In this document: positions 10,971-19,829 of the stretch, one piece after another | Position numbering within the stretch: the stretch's first letter is position 1 | How the letters are laid out: each line of letters begins with the position of its first letter | Source: Desulfovibrionales bacterium | Lineage (GTDB): Bacteria; Desulfobacterota; Desulfovibrionia; Desulfovibrionales; Desulfovibrionaceae | NCBI GenBank assembly: GCA_030156255.1 | Contig: JASGMV010000042.1 | Coordinates: forward strand, 1 to 35,348 | Reading direction: 5' to 3' | Length of the DNA stretch: 35,348 bases | The notes under the pieces: generated by a model | What the model saw: only the letters and a program-made list of their open reading frames with translations | Database searches by the model: none | What the model was told of the DNA's origin: nothing | Program-made: the position numbers and the translations under genes

Positions 10971-13328
10971 ATGAGTCGAGGCAAAAAGATCGTCGCCTGG
11001 ATCGTAGGCCTGATGGCCTTGATGGCCGTGGCCGCCGCGGGCGGGATGATCGCTTTGTATTTTTGGGCCGTTCAGGAGCTTCCGAGTTTCAAGAAGCTTA
11101 CCGACTACCGGCCGCCGCTGGTGACCACGGTCACGGCTCAGGACGGCAGGCTGTTGGGATATTTCTACCGCGAACGCCGTTTTCTCGTCCGGCTGGACCA
11201 AATGTCCCCCTGGGCCTCCAAGGCCTTTCTGGCTGCGGAGGACGATACGTTCTATCAGCATGAAGGCGTGGACGTGCGCGCCATTTTTCGAGCCTTCGTC
11301 GCGAACCTGAGGGCCGGGGACATCAGACAGGGCGGCTCCACCATTACCCAGCAGGTCATCAAGCGGCTGCTGTTGTCTTCGGAAAAAAGCTACGAGCGGA
11401 AACTCAAGGAAGCCATCCTGGCCTACAGGTTGGAAAAGTATCTCTCCAAAGACGAAATTCTGACCATTTATCTCAATCAGATATTCTTCGGCGCAGGCGC
11501 CTACGGCGTCGAGGCTGCGGCCCGGACCTATTTCGGCAAGCACGCCGCGGACCTGACCCTGGCCGAAGCCGCCTTGCTGGCCGGCCTGCCCAAGGCGCCC
11601 AGCCATTACGATCCCTATAAGCATCCGGAGCTGGCCCGGCTGCGGCAGAAATACGTGCTGGACCGGATGCTTGATCTACGGTGGATTTCCCGCAAGCAAT
11701 ATGAACAGGCCGTGAATGAGCCTCTGGTCTACCAAAGCATGCCGGACCCGTCCTGGAGCATCGGTCCGTACTATCTCGAAGAGGTTCGCCGCCAGCTGAT
11801 CGCCATGTACGGCGAGGACATGGTCTACGAGGGCGGGCTCACCGTCCGCGCGGCCTGCAGCCTCGACCATCAGATCGTGGCGGACGAAGCGTTGAAGAAT
11901 GGATTGATCGCCTCCACCAAACGCCGCGGTTGGCGCGGCCCCGTGGCTGCGGCGACCTCGGCCGAACTCGCCGGAGGCGTGTTCGGGGACCTTCAGCCCG
12001 AGCAGGATTTGAAGCAGGGCCAGTGGGTCAAGGCCGCAGTCCTGAAGGTGGAGGAGAGCGGGGCGCAGGTTTTGTTTGGCAATAGGACCGCCGATATGCC
12101 GGTGGCGTCCATGGGCTGGGCTCGAAAGCCCGACCCCGAAGTCGCGCATGACTTCGTGAAGGACATTGCCGACGCCCGCAAGGTGCTGAAGAAAGGCGAC
12201 GTGGTCTGGGCCTCGATCCAGGAGTTTCCCGACAAGTCCAATAAGGGCCGGTTCATTCTCGGTCTGGAGCAGGAGCCGGAGATCGAAGGCGCCCTGGTCT
12301 CCATGGACCCTAAAACTGGAGACGTGCTGGCTTTGAGCGGCGGCTATTCCTTCGCCCGCAGCCAGTTCAACCGCGCCACCCAGGCCGCCAGGCAGCCGGG
12401 CTCGGCCTTCAAGCCCATCGTGTACTCCGCGGCCCTGGACAACGGCTACACCGCCGCCTCCGTGGAGATCGACGGCCCCATCACCTACGACGACAAAGAG
12501 CATAACAAGATTTGGCGGCCCCAGAACTTCGAAAACAAGTTTTACGGCCCGACGTTGCTGCGCACCGCGTTGGTCAAGTCCAGAAACTTGGTGACCATCC
12601 GTGTGGCGCAGAAGATCGGAGTGGACGCCATCATCGACCGGGCCGAGGCCTTGGGTCTGGAGACGGACTTCCCGCGCGACCTGTCCGTAGCCCTGGGCTC
12701 GGCTTCGGTGACGCTGCTGAACCTCTGCCAGGCGTACACGGCCTTTCCCCGAGGCGGCTCCTGCGTCAAACCCCGCTTGATTCTCGACGTGAAAAGCGCC
12801 TGGGGCGATACGATGTACGCCTCGCGTGAGGAGACCTACGACGCCATCAGCCCCCAGACCGCTTACATCATTGCCAGCCTGATGGAGGAAGTCGTCCAGC
12901 ACGGCACCGGGTTCCGGGCCAAGGTGCTGCACCGGCCCGTGGCCGGCAAGACCGGCACCAGCAACAATGAGCAGGACGCTTGGTTCATCGGGTACACGCC
13001 CTACCTGTTGACCGGCGTCTTCGTGGGATTCGACCAGGTGAAGCCCATGGGCCAGTACGAAACCGGCTCCCGCGCGGCCGCCCCTATCTTCGTGGAGTAC
13101 CGCAAGCACGTGGAGGGCAATTACACCGAGCAGGACTTCGAGCAGCCGCCCGGCATCGTCATGACGCGCGTAACGCCCGACGGCCTGCTGGCTGGCCCCA
13201 ACGCCAAGGAGAGCTACTTCCTGCCGTTCAAGGCCGGCACCCAGCCCACGCAGACCGCAGACGACGCCGAGGGTGCGGGCGGCCAGCAGCCTTCCTCGGG
13301 CGAGGATTTGTTCCGGCAGATTTTTTAA
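10971..13328 (+). CDS. mrcA: Class A penicillin-binding protein (PBP1A type)
   Basis: This bifunctional peptidoglycan synthase has 785 residues. One N-terminal membrane segment (IVGLMALMAVAAAGGMIALYFW) anchors it in the inner membrane. The glycosyltransferase domain shows FLAAEDDTFYQHEGVD (catalytic Glu near residue 87), GGSTITQQVIKRLLL, and ILTIYLNQIFFG. The transpeptidase domain shows the SxxK motif at Ser478 to Lys481 (GSAFKP), SRN as SxN, and KTGTSN at Lys660. The region between the two catalytic domains, residues about 290-420, fits the OB-like domain of PBP1A. The Pro-, Gly- and Gln-rich tail is probably disordered. It is the last gene of the carB run; no clear terminator follows before the AT-rich gene at 13447. 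Confidence 0.96.
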   Translation: MSRGKKIVAWIVGLMALMAVAAAGGMIALYFWAVQELPSFKKLTDYRPPLVTTVTAQDGRLLGYFYRERRFLVRLDQMSPWASKAFLAAEDDTFYQHEGVDVRAIFRAFVANLRAGDIRQGGSTITQQVIKRLLLSSEKSYERKLKEAILAYRLEKYLSKDEILTIYLNQIFFGAGAYGVEAAARTYFGKHAADLTLAEAALLAGLPKAPSHYDPYKHPELARLRQKYVLDRMLDLRWISRKQYEQAVNEPLVYQSMPDPSWSIGPYYLEEVRRQLIAMYGEDMVYEGGLTVRAACSLDHQIVADEALKNGLIASTKRRGWRGPVAAATSAELAGGVFGDLQPEQDLKQGQWVKAAVLKVEESGAQVLFGNRTADMPVASMGWARKPDPEVAHDFVKDIADARKVLKKGDVVWASIQEFPDKSNKGRFILGLEQEPEIEGALVSMDPKTGDVLALSGGYSFARSQFNRATQAARQPGSAFKPIVYSAALDNGYTAASVEIDGPITYDDKEHNKIWRPQNFENKFYGPTLLRTALVKSRNLVTIRVAQKIGVDAIIDRAEALGLETDFPRDLSVALGSASVTLLNLCQAYTAFPRGGSCVKPRLILDVKSAWGDTMYASREETYDAISPQTAYIIASLMEEVVQHGTGFRAKVLHRPVAGKTGTSNNEQDAWFIGYTPYLLTGVFVGFDQVKPMGQYETGSRAAAPIFVEYRKHVEGNYTEQDFEQPPGIVMTRVTPDGLLAGPNAKESYFLPFKAGTQPTQTADDAEGAGGQQPSSGEDLFRQIF

Positions 13329-13446
13329 CGCCTGTTGCTGGAATTGTTGGGATATGATCCATGAAGTAAAAAGTAGACAGCGTCACTTCACGCTGTCATC
13401 AGCAAGAACGGATTTCAGAAGACAAAAATTTTCCGTCGGGGACGCC

Positions 13447-14139
13447 ATGGCTTCTTTGCTCCAAAAAAGAATTTGTTTCTTTTGGCGCTGTACCTTGTGG
13501 TCGCTCGCCATCGCAGCAGGCGTGCAACTATCCCTTCAGACAGTCTGTTTTGCGGATCAAGCAGAAACCATCACCGGAAGTTATTGTTATACGTACAGTG
13601 ATGACGAAAGTTTGATCGAAGCCAGAGAGAAGGCAAAGTATTTGGCGATACAAGACGCCGTTCAATCACATAGGGTCTATATTGAATCTTTTGCGTCCGT
13701 TAATCTTGGCGTTCTTGAAAAGGACTATATTTATTCTATAGCGAACGGACTTGTTAAGAATGTGAAAACTGTCAGTAGAGAAGAAAACAATCGCAGGGTA
13801 TGCATAAAAATCCATGGAACGATTATCCCCTCGGAAGTAAAGCATATAATAAAAAATGTTGAGAGGAAAAAAAATTTAATTCTACCAAAAACGGATAATG
13901 CAGAGGTGGTAACGGCGAAAATAAAGAATGACCAAGTCCGCGTGCTCGTCAAAATGCTTCATAGCAACTTATATTTTAAACTACATTGTGATTATGTTGA
14001 TAGCGATGGCGATGTCGTTAATTCGGACTACAGGCGCTTTCGGGTAAGCTCTGAGGATGTAGGTAAGATCTTTGTATTTAATTTCCCTCTTCCCGAGGAG
14101 AAACAAGCCTCTTCTTTTCTGGTCCGGCTGACTGACTAA
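13447..14139 (+). CDS. Secreted LPP20/FlgT-N-like protein, AT-rich
   Basis: This is a 230-residue protein of unknown function. I start it at MASLLQKRIC because a GGGGAC sequence lies five bases upstream and the first 36 residues then form a signal peptide ending CFA before DQAE; earlier in-frame starts lie over the PBP gene. The first half of the mature part resembles the LPP20/FlgT N-terminal fold: a beta strand with TGSYCYTYSDDE, the helix EAREKAKYLAIQDAV, then GLVKNVKTVSREENNRRVCIKI. These domains occur in periplasmic and outer-membrane proteins, some near flagella. The second half (LYFKLHCDYVDSDGDVV) looks like a beta sandwich. Codon use is visibly AT-richer than both neighbours, consistent with transfer. 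The family call is weak, the gene itself is fairly certain. Confidence 0.7.
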   Translation: MASLLQKRICFFWRCTLWSLAIAAGVQLSLQTVCFADQAETITGSYCYTYSDDESLIEAREKAKYLAIQDAVQSHRVYIESFASVNLGVLEKDYIYSIANGLVKNVKTVSREENNRRVCIKIHGTIIPSEVKHIIKNVERKKNLILPKTDNAEVVTAKIKNDQVRVLVKMLHSNLYFKLHCDYVDSDGDVVNSDYRRFRVSSEDVGKIFVFNFPLPEEKQASSFLVRLTD

Positions 14140-14598
14140 GCGGCGGATGCGCTGCTGGCAAAAGTTTCAGGCTCCTGCGCACTCACCCGCGCCCGCCGAT
14201 TGTTTCGAGCGGTCGAACGTTCTTTTCGGGCGATCCTGGAGTTGGGCGGGCTCCTGGTTTCGTACGCTTTCGGTTTTCCTTGCGCCACAGACTTGTGTGT
14301 GGATCGTATCAGTTTGCCGGGAGAGAGGACAGCTGTCTGTTTTTTGTCTCACTGCCTTGTCGAGAAGCTGAAGTCTGTTTCTACAATCCGCCGGGTCACT
14401 TTTGGATAAGCTGGAAACGCTGTTACAACACACGCAAGGCGCCAATCCCGCGGTTTGTCGATTACAACTTCAATCTCAACGAGGGCTTGCAGTTTATCGG
14501 ATTGGACGAGTTTGCGAAATACGGGCTGCGCTTGACCTGGAGACGCAATGTTGTGGCCGCCAGGGGCGCACCAAAAGGGTAGACGCTACGTGCCTTTT
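14140..14598 (+). other. Gap with possible gene remnant
   Basis: No complete gene is convincing in these 459 bases. Two pieces read like protein in different plus frames: RLFRAVERSFRAILELGGLL (about 14190-14250) and, shifted, PRFVDYNFNLNEGL followed by QFIGLDEFAKYGLRLTWRR (14445-14550, stop at 14582). The second has GC-biased third positions like host genes. The two could be parts of one gene broken by frameshifts. I cannot assign a family. No transcription terminator was recognised for either flanking gene. Confidence 0.3.
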
Positions 14599-15216
14599 TT
14601 AGACGTCCTGGCGATACAGCAAGGACTGCTTCAGCGTTTGCTGGTCCATGTATTTGACTTCCGCGCCCATGGGAATGCCCTGTGCGAGGCGGGTGAGAGC
14701 GACGTTCGAAAAGCCTTCGCTCTTGAGCAGATTTTTGACGTACGAGGCGGTGTTTTCCGCCTCCAGCGTAGAGCCGAGGGCCAGGATGAGTTCGCGCACC
14801 TGGCCTTCGCGCAGCCGCGTGAGCAAAAGGCCCATTTGGAGTTGGTGCGGGTGGGTGGACTCCAGGGGGTCGAGCAGCCCGCCGAGCACCAGGTAGCGGC
14901 CGCGGTACACGCCCACCTCCTCCAGGGCCAGAAGGGTGTCCCACCCGGAAACCAGGCACAACCGCTCGTCGTCGCGCGTCGGATCGGAACAGATGGCGCA
15001 GGGGCTCGATTCCGCCAGGCTGGCGCAACGCCGGCACATGCAGAGTTTGTCGCGCAGCTCCGCGATGGAGGCGCCGATATCCCTGGCGCGGGCTTCGTCC
15101 ATGTTCAAAAGCTCCAGCCCGATGCGCAGGGCCGACTTGGGCCCCAGTCCGGGAAGCCTGGATAAATGCTCCACCACCCGGCGCAGGGGGGCGGGGAGTT
15201 TGTCCGTGCTCGGCAT
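14599..15216 (-). CDS. recR: Recombination mediator RecR
   Basis: RecR works with RecO (and RecF) to load RecA at gapped DNA. The 205-residue product has the expected order: an N-terminal helix-hairpin-helix (HLSRLPGLGPKSALRIGLELL), a four-Cys zinc finger (CMCRRCA then CAICSD), and a Toprim domain (ERLCLVSGWDTLLALEE, then LILALGSTLEAENTA), ending with the usual LARGIP-like segment here written LAQGIPMGAEVKYMD. Length is the family norm. It begins one base after the ybaB stop on the minus strand, the usual dnaX-ybaB-recR arrangement, so the three are probably one transcript with ilvE in front. Confidence 0.97.
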   Translation of the reverse strand: MPSTDKLPAPLRRVVEHLSRLPGLGPKSALRIGLELLNMDEARARDIGASIAELRDKLCMCRRCASLAESSPCAICSDPTRDDERLCLVSGWDTLLALEEVGVYRGRYLVLGGLLDPLESTHPHQLQMGLLLTRLREGQVRELILALGSTLEAENTASYVKNLLKSEGFSNVALTRLAQGIPMGAEVKYMDQQTLKQSLLYRQDV

Positions 15217-15217
15217 C

Positions 15218-15529
15218 CTACATCAGGCCTGGGATGGAGAGCCCGCCGGTGATCTGGCTCATTTCCCGCTCCATCATGTCCTTGGCCTGGCGCAGGGCCT
15301 CATTCACCGCGGCCAGCACCAGGTCCTGCAGCATCTCGGCGTCGCCGCCTTCGAAAATTTGAGGTTCGATTTTTACGTCGAGAATCTCCTGGGCGCCGTT
15401 GGCCTTGACCGTGACCATGCCGCCGCCGGCGGAGGCCTCGACTTCGCGGGTCTTTAGCTCTTCCTGCGCTTTGGAGATTTTTTTCTGCATCAGCTGCGCC
15501 TGGCGCACCATTTCGTTCATGCCTCGCAT
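15218..15529 (-). CDS. ybaB: YbaB/EbfC nucleoid-associated protein
   Basis: This 103-residue DNA-binding protein of the YbaB/EbfC family starts MRGMNEMVRQAQLMQKKI, with the long N-terminal helix, then the beta sheet segment GMVTVKANGAQEILDVKIEP, and a C-terminal helix ending GGLSIPGLM. Homologues form tweezer-like dimers that coat DNA. A clear GGGAGG ribosome site sits four bases before the ATG. It lies 25 bases after dnaX and one base before recR, a conserved trio in bacteria. Confidence 0.96.
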   Translation of the reverse strand: MRGMNEMVRQAQLMQKKISKAQEELKTREVEASAGGGMVTVKANGAQEILDVKIEPQIFEGGDAEMLQDLVLAAVNEALRQAKDMMEREMSQITGGLSIPGLM

Positions 15530-15554
15530 ACGTCCTCCCGTTTTTTATCCTTAT

Positions 15555-17375
15555 CTAGTTTGATTTACCCCGGCGTGGCTCCACGCGCATGTTTTGGACG
15601 TCAAAGATGTCCTGAATCGCCTGGACTACGGGGCTGGCTTTCGCGATTTGCTCCGCCTTCTGCATGTTTTCCGGGGGAGCATCGCCGCTGACGGCGATTT
15701 TTATTTCAAGCCGTCGGCCGAAATGTTCCTGCGACAGTTGGCGGAGTTTTGCAAGCGTTTCCTGATCCGCAAGCTGCTTGGCGATGAAGTCGTTGGAGCA
15801 GGTCAGCTCCATGCGTTCTCCGTCCACCGCGCCCCTCACGCCGCGCAGCCAGCTGGAAAGACCTTGGGCTTCGCCGTTTCTATCCTGAATGAATTGAAGC
15901 AGTCCGTCAAAGGTCTTGGGGCGAGGCTCCGGTGCTGGCGAAGCTTTCGGTTCGGGGGATGCGAAATCGGATACAGCGCCGGGCTCCGGATCGGGGTCCG
16001 GCTCGGGCTGCGCTGCGGGTTGTCCTCCCGGGGGCTCTTTACGAACTCCAGGACTTGGCGTCGACGCCGCGGCCGCGGGCCCGTGTGCGGCGTGAGGCGG
16101 CTCCATGGGGCCGATCGGGGCGCCGGCCGGTCCTCCCGGACCGAAGCGCCTGGCGTTTGGGCGAGCGGGGGGAGCGCCTTGCCCGGGTACTCCTCCCGGC
16201 GCCGTTCCGGTCGACGCCGGTCCCCGCTGCGCCGGGGGGCTCGCGCCGCCTGCGGGGGCGGGAATCTCTTCGATGGCCGCCAACTCGGGCATCAGCGCCA
16301 GATTGAGCAGCAAGAGCTCCAGGGCGAGCCCGGGCTCCAAGCTGGTCAACACCTTGCGCTGCCCTTCGAGCGCCATCTGCCAACAGGCGTGGATATGGGC
16401 GTCGTGCATGCGCGCGGCAAACCCCTTCCAGACTTCGAACTCCTCGGGGGTCAGTTCGAGCTGGGCCTCCGCAGCCTCGCCCAGGCGCGAGATGATGAAC
16501 ATGTTCCTGAAGCACAGGCCGAGTTCGCGCAGGAAGAATCCCAGGTCGAGCCCCTGGTCCAGGATAGCGCGCAGGATGTCGGATATGGCCGGTAGGTCGC
16601 GTTCCAGCAGGGCCGAGGCCAATCCCTGGAAGATTTCTTGGCCGGCCAGGCCTAAAACCTGGCGCACGTCGGATTCGGTCAGCTTGTCCCCGCCCAGGGC
16701 CAGCACCTGTCCGAGCAGGGACATGGAGTCGCGCACGCTGCCCGCCGCCCGCTTGGCGATGAGCCGCAGGGCGGCCTCCTCAAAGGGCGCCTGCTCCTTT
16801 TCCATGATCGTGCGCAGATGCTCCGTGATTTCGGGCTGGGTGAGGCGCTGGAATACGAAATGCTGGCACCGGCTGACGATGGTGGGCAGGATCTTGTGCG
16901 GTTCGGTCGTGGCGAGCACGAAGGTGGCGTGGCTCGGCGGCTCCTCCAGCGTCTTCAACAAGGCGTTGAAGGCCGGAGTCGTGAGCATGTGCGCTTCGTC
17001 GATGATGAAGACCTTGTAGCGCGCGTCGATGGGCGCGTAGCCGATGTCTTCCTTGAGGCGCCGGGCTTCGTCGATGCCGCGGTTGGACGCCGCGTCGATT
17101 TCCACCACGTCCACGGCTGCGCCGGCCGTGATCTGTCGGCATTGCCGGCATTGGTTGCAGGGCTCGGCCGCCGGGCCGTTTTCGCAGTTCACCGCCTTGG
17201 CGAAAATTCGCGCCAACGTGGTCTTGCCGACGCCTCGGGTCCCGCTGAACAGGTAGGCCGGGGCGATGCGCTCTTCGGCCGAGGCCCGGGACAGAATGCG
17301 TTTGACCGCATCCTGCCCGGCGACCTGGCTGAAAGTCTGGGGCCGGTATTTGGCCGTCAGGCTGGTGGTGCTCAT
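15555..17375 (-). CDS. dnaX: DNA polymerase III subunit gamma/tau
   Basis: DnaX is the ATPase subunit of the clamp loader. The 606-residue protein begins MSTTSLTAKYRPQTFSQVAG; it has Walker A GTRGVGKTT (about residues 45-53), the zinc site CENGPAAEPCNQCRQC, Walker B VFIIDEAHML, sensor/SRC motif IVSRCQHF, and then domain III. A Pro/Gly/Ala-rich linker of about 110 residues (roughly 370-480) precedes the C-terminal tau-specific domain. I saw no A6G-type slippery heptamer in the gene, so a shortened gamma form made by frameshifting as in E. coli is not predicted. The gene starts 12 bases after ilvE and is followed by ybaB. The low-complexity linker explains several long GC-rich open frames on the other strand. 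Confidence 0.97.
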   Translation of the reverse strand: MSTTSLTAKYRPQTFSQVAGQDAVKRILSRASAEERIAPAYLFSGTRGVGKTTLARIFAKAVNCENGPAAEPCNQCRQCRQITAGAAVDVVEIDAASNRGIDEARRLKEDIGYAPIDARYKVFIIDEAHMLTTPAFNALLKTLEEPPSHATFVLATTEPHKILPTIVSRCQHFVFQRLTQPEITEHLRTIMEKEQAPFEEAALRLIAKRAAGSVRDSMSLLGQVLALGGDKLTESDVRQVLGLAGQEIFQGLASALLERDLPAISDILRAILDQGLDLGFFLRELGLCFRNMFIISRLGEAAEAQLELTPEEFEVWKGFAARMHDAHIHACWQMALEGQRKVLTSLEPGLALELLLLNLALMPELAAIEEIPAPAGGASPPAQRGPASTGTAPGGVPGQGAPPARPNARRFGPGGPAGAPIGPMEPPHAAHGPAAAASTPSPGVRKEPPGGQPAAQPEPDPDPEPGAVSDFASPEPKASPAPEPRPKTFDGLLQFIQDRNGEAQGLSSWLRGVRGAVDGERMELTCSNDFIAKQLADQETLAKLRQLSQEHFGRRLEIKIAVSGDAPPENMQKAEQIAKASPVVQAIQDIFDVQNMRVEPRRGKSN

Positions 17376-17387
17376 GCTAACGAGAGG

Positions 17388-18311
17388 TTAAACCTCATAA
17401 TAATATAGCCAATCCGCGTACTTTTCGTTTTCCCCCGCCACGATCTTGAAGAATTCCTGTTGCAGCTTCTTGGTCACGGGGCCGGCCGAGCCTTCGCCGA
17501 TTTGGCGATGGTCCACCTCGCGGATGGGGGTCAGTTCGGCGGCTGTTCCGCTGAAGAAGACCTCGTCGGCCACGTAGACTTCGTCGCGGGTGAAATTCTG
17601 CTCCACAATCTCATATCCCAAGTCTTTGGCCAGAACCAAAAGGCTGTTGCGGGTGATTCCGGGCAACACGGAGTTGAGCGGCGGCGTCTTGATTTTGCCG
17701 TCGCGCACGATGTAGATGTTTTCGCCCGAGCCTTCCGACACAAATCCGTGGCTGTCGAGCATCATGCATTCGTCGAAGCCTTCGGCCACGGCCTCCTGCT
17801 TGGCCAGCACGGAGTTGACGTAGTTGCCGCAGACCTTGGCCTTGGTCATCATGACGTTCACATGGTGGCGGCTGAAGCTGGAGGTCTTGATGCGGATGCC
17901 TTTTTCCAAGGCGTCTTTGCCCAAGTAGGCGCCCCAAGGCCAGGCTGCAATGATCGTTTGGATCGGATTGTCGCCCGGATACACGCCCATGACGCCGGCT
18001 CCGACGAAAACCAGAGGCCGCAGGTAGCCGTTCTTCATTCCGTTGACTTGCATGGTCTCAACTGCCGCTTTATTGAGCTCTTCCTGGGAGTAGGGGACCT
18101 TCAAGTTCAGGATGTGGGCCGAATCCAGCAGCCGCCGCATGTGCTCTTTGAGACGGAAGATGGCGGACTTGCCGTTCTTGCATTCGTAGGCCCGGATGCC
18201 TTCGAAGACGCCGGCGCCGTAATGAAGTGTGTGGGTCAGGACGTGGACTTTGGCGTCGGCCCAGTCCACGAATTTGCCGTCGAACCAGATTTTTGAACTT
18301 TGTTGCACCAT
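17388..18311 (-). CDS. ilvE: Branched-chain amino acid aminotransferase
   Basis: IlvE performs the last transamination of leucine, isoleucine and valine synthesis with PLP. I start it at [12 protein letters not shown] (307 residues), which has a strong AGGAGG ribosome site; an in-frame ATG 111 bases upstream would add a non-family leader. The fold-type IV signature is clear: Lys159 ([11 protein letters not shown]) as the PLP lysine, [21 protein letters not shown], and [15 protein letters not shown]. Length matches the 309 residues of E. coli IlvE. It precedes dnaX by 12 bases; a link between amino-acid synthesis and the clamp loader is probably only shared transcription. The 182 bases up to maf on the other strand form a divergent intergenic region in which I found no convincing promoter hexamers. 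Confidence 0.96.
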   Translation of the reverse strand: MVQQSSKIWFDGKFVDWADAKVHVLTHTLHYGAGVFEGIRAYECKNGKSAIFRLKEHMRRLLDSAHILNLKVPYSQEELNKAAVETMQVNGMKNGYLRPLVFVGAGVMGVYPGDNPIQTIIAAWPWGAYLGKDALEKGIRIKTSSFSRHHVNVMMTKAKVCGNYVNSVLAKQEAVAEGFDECMMLDSHGFVSEGSGENIYIVRDGKIKTPPLNSVLPGITRNSLLVLAKDLGYEIVEQNFTRDEVYVADEVFFSGTAAELTPIREVDHRQIGEGSAGPVTKKLQQEFFKIVAGENEKYADWLYYYEV

Positions 18312-18493
18312 AAAATCCCTCCTGGGCGCCGAAAAGAATAAAGAAAAACAGGTTGAACGCGTTCCGGCGAAGACAATCGCGCCAAACTTAAGGAAACTAA
18401 AGAATACCGCTCCCAAGGTCAAGATAGGGACGCTTGATGCTGCGAATGCGCTCCGGGCCTTGACGAAGCAGCTTCCTCGGGCGACACAGGGCC

Positions 18494-19099
18494 ATGCGAA
18501 ATTCTTGGCGAATCGATTCCCCTTTGGTGTTGGCCTCCGCCTCTCCGCGTCGGCGCGACTTGCTGTCCTCGGCCGGAATTCCTTTGGAAATCGTTCCCAG
18601 CCGGGCGGCGGAGCCGGCGCCGTCTCCCGGTGAGGACCCGGCCGGCTACGCCCGCCGACTGGCGCAGCTTAAAGCCTTGGACGTGGCCGAAGGCTTGCCC
18701 GGCCGGCTTGTTTTGGGAGCGGACACGGTGGTGGCGCTCGGCGGCGAGGTTTTGGGCAAGCCGCGGGATGCGGCCCACGCCCTGGAGATGCTGACGCGCT
18801 TGCGCGGCGCCGAGCACGCGGTGCACACGGGCGTCTGCATCGTGTTTCCGGACAAAAGCGCGCAGGATTTCGTCGCCACGACACGGGTGTGGTTCTGGGA
18901 GGCGCCCATGGAGATGGTGGCGGCCTACGCCGCGTCCGAGGAGGTCCTAGACAAAGCCGGCGCCTACGCCATCCAGGGAAACGGCGCGTTTCTGGTCAAG
19001 GAGATCGCGGGATCGTACACCAACGTCGTCGGGCTGCCCCTGGCGAGAGTTCTGGAGGTGTTGGTGGAGTGGGGTGTTGAGGCTCCGAGCCCCGGTTAG
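18494..19099 (+). CDS. maf: Maf-family nucleoside triphosphate pyrophosphatase
   Basis: Maf proteins hydrolyse non-canonical or modified nucleoside triphosphates to the monophosphate, as housecleaning enzymes. The 201-residue product has the N-terminal signature [18 protein letters not shown], the central [11 protein letters not shown] with its acidic metal site, the segment [13 protein letters not shown], and the C-terminal [19 protein letters not shown] followed by [11 protein letters not shown]. The start is the ATG at 18494; the ribosome site is poor. The last 26 codons occur again, diverged, at 20580-20657, so this 3' end may have been replaced by insertion. A strong terminator follows 29 bases after the stop. 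Confidence 0.95.
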   Translation: MRNSWRIDSPLVLASASPRRRDLLSSAGIPLEIVPSRAAEPAPSPGEDPAGYARRLAQLKALDVAEGLPGRLVLGADTVVALGGEVLGKPRDAAHALEMLTRLRGAEHAVHTGVCIVFPDKSAQDFVATTRVWFWEAPMEMVAAYAASEEVLDKAGAYAIQGNGAFLVKEIAGSYTNVVGLPLARVLEVLVEWGVEAPSPG

Positions 19100-19128
19100 G
19101 TTAGATTCATCCAACTTGTTTTATTCAG

Positions 19129-19168
19129 AATGGCGCACAGCTCAGAGACATGTTGTGCGCCATTTTTC
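19129..19168 (+). terminator. Rho-independent terminator after maf
   Basis: Arms AATGGCGCACA (19129-19139) and TGTGCGCCATT (19154-19164) pair perfectly over 11 bases with a 14-base loop, and the stem runs into TTTC on the plus strand. It would end maf transcription. It may belong either to maf or to the DNA inserted after it. Confidence 0.85.
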
Positions 19169-19442
19169 AGGGCATACATCATTTCAAGCGTTTTGATTTC
19201 AGCCGCATATTTTCTATCCCCGTAACCACCATATTGTTCGTTTCATTCTTCATCCTGTAAGTCAAAACATGTCCACTGGTTCGTGGGGACCGCTCGATAG
19301 GAATTTAGGCGTTCCTTGAATTGAACGGCGATCGCAACGTCTGGGTCTCAAGTTTAGCTTTGAGATCCGCAGCACCGTTTCCAGGCAGGATTCCCATCTG
19401 CTCTTGTTTTTGATGTCGCCTCCAGGTGTTAGCCTACTCCAT
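19169..19442. other. Non-coding stretch with a minus-strand frame remnant
   Basis: No full gene is present. On the minus strand one frame is open from about 19435 to a stop at 19312 and reads like protein (RRHQKQEQMGILPGNGAADL then KAKLETQTLRSPF), downstream of the zinc-ribbon gene. It has no start codon with a ribosome site of its own except an internal ATG. It may be the tail of a broken gene. A short hairpin (TCTCAA/TTGAGA) falls inside it. Confidence 0.3.
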
Positions 19443-19649
19443 TTAGGGCATTTTAAAGGTTGCGCCACAGTTTCTACACTTGTTATTAAAAACTTGATAG
19501 TTCTCGCAATTTGGGCATCGTTTCCCTTTGCCTCCTTTTCCGTCGTTCGGAGGGGCTTCCATTTCATAGCCGCAGTGAGAGCATTTTCTGCCAGTAGGAG
19601 TTTTAAAAAATGTTTGCTCGGCACAGTTTGGACAGACTTTTCCAGCCAT
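19443..19649 (-). CDS. Small double zinc-ribbon protein
   Basis: This 68-residue protein consists of two zinc ribbons: CPNCAEQTFF...CSHCGYEM in the N-terminal half and CPNCENYQVFNNKCRNCG in the C-terminal half, eight Cys in four CxxC pairs, joined by a Gly/Lys-rich linker (DGKGGKGKR). A GGAGG ribosome site lies four bases before the ATG, which makes it a real gene despite its size. It has no membrane segment or signal peptide. Such stand-alone ribbons may bind nucleic acid or act as adaptor domains; none of this can be decided here. It lies on the opposite strand to, and diverges from, the toxin-antitoxin pair, between the two copies of the maf 3' end. Base composition is lower in GC than maf. 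Confidence 0.75.
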   Translation of the reverse strand: MAGKVCPNCAEQTFFKTPTGRKCSHCGYEMEAPPNDGKGGKGKRCPNCENYQVFNNKCRNCGATFKMP

Positions 19650-19779
19650 GTTTCCTCCAAGTGGTTTTGATTTTGGTTTTTGTATGATTCCTCATTGAAC
19701 TACATATACACATTTCTACAAGATATATTTTTTATAATAATTTAATTATACTAAGTTGTTACTGGTTTGAGTTGCGCAC

Positions 19780-19829
19780 TTGCCAATCCCCTTGCGTGGT
19801 CCTGTAAAGAAGAGTAGGATTTAGTCCTA
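19780..19829 (+). promoter_or_regulatory. Promoter and candidate operator of the parD/parE pair
   Basis: TTGCCA (19780-19785) and TGTAAA (19803-19808), 17 bases apart, form a fair sigma70 promoter. Just downstream are two overlapping inverted repeats: TAGGA-5 nt-TCCTA (19815-19829) and TTTAG-2 nt-CTAAA (19820-19831). Antitoxins with a ribbon-helix-helix fold usually repress their own operon at such repeats. An ACGGAGG ribosome site follows before the ATG at 19848. Repression is inference. Confidence 0.5.

Noticed and set aside
15555-17375. Programmed frameshift site in dnaX.
   Set aside because: No A6G-type heptamer was found in the reading frame; only the full tau-like product is predicted.
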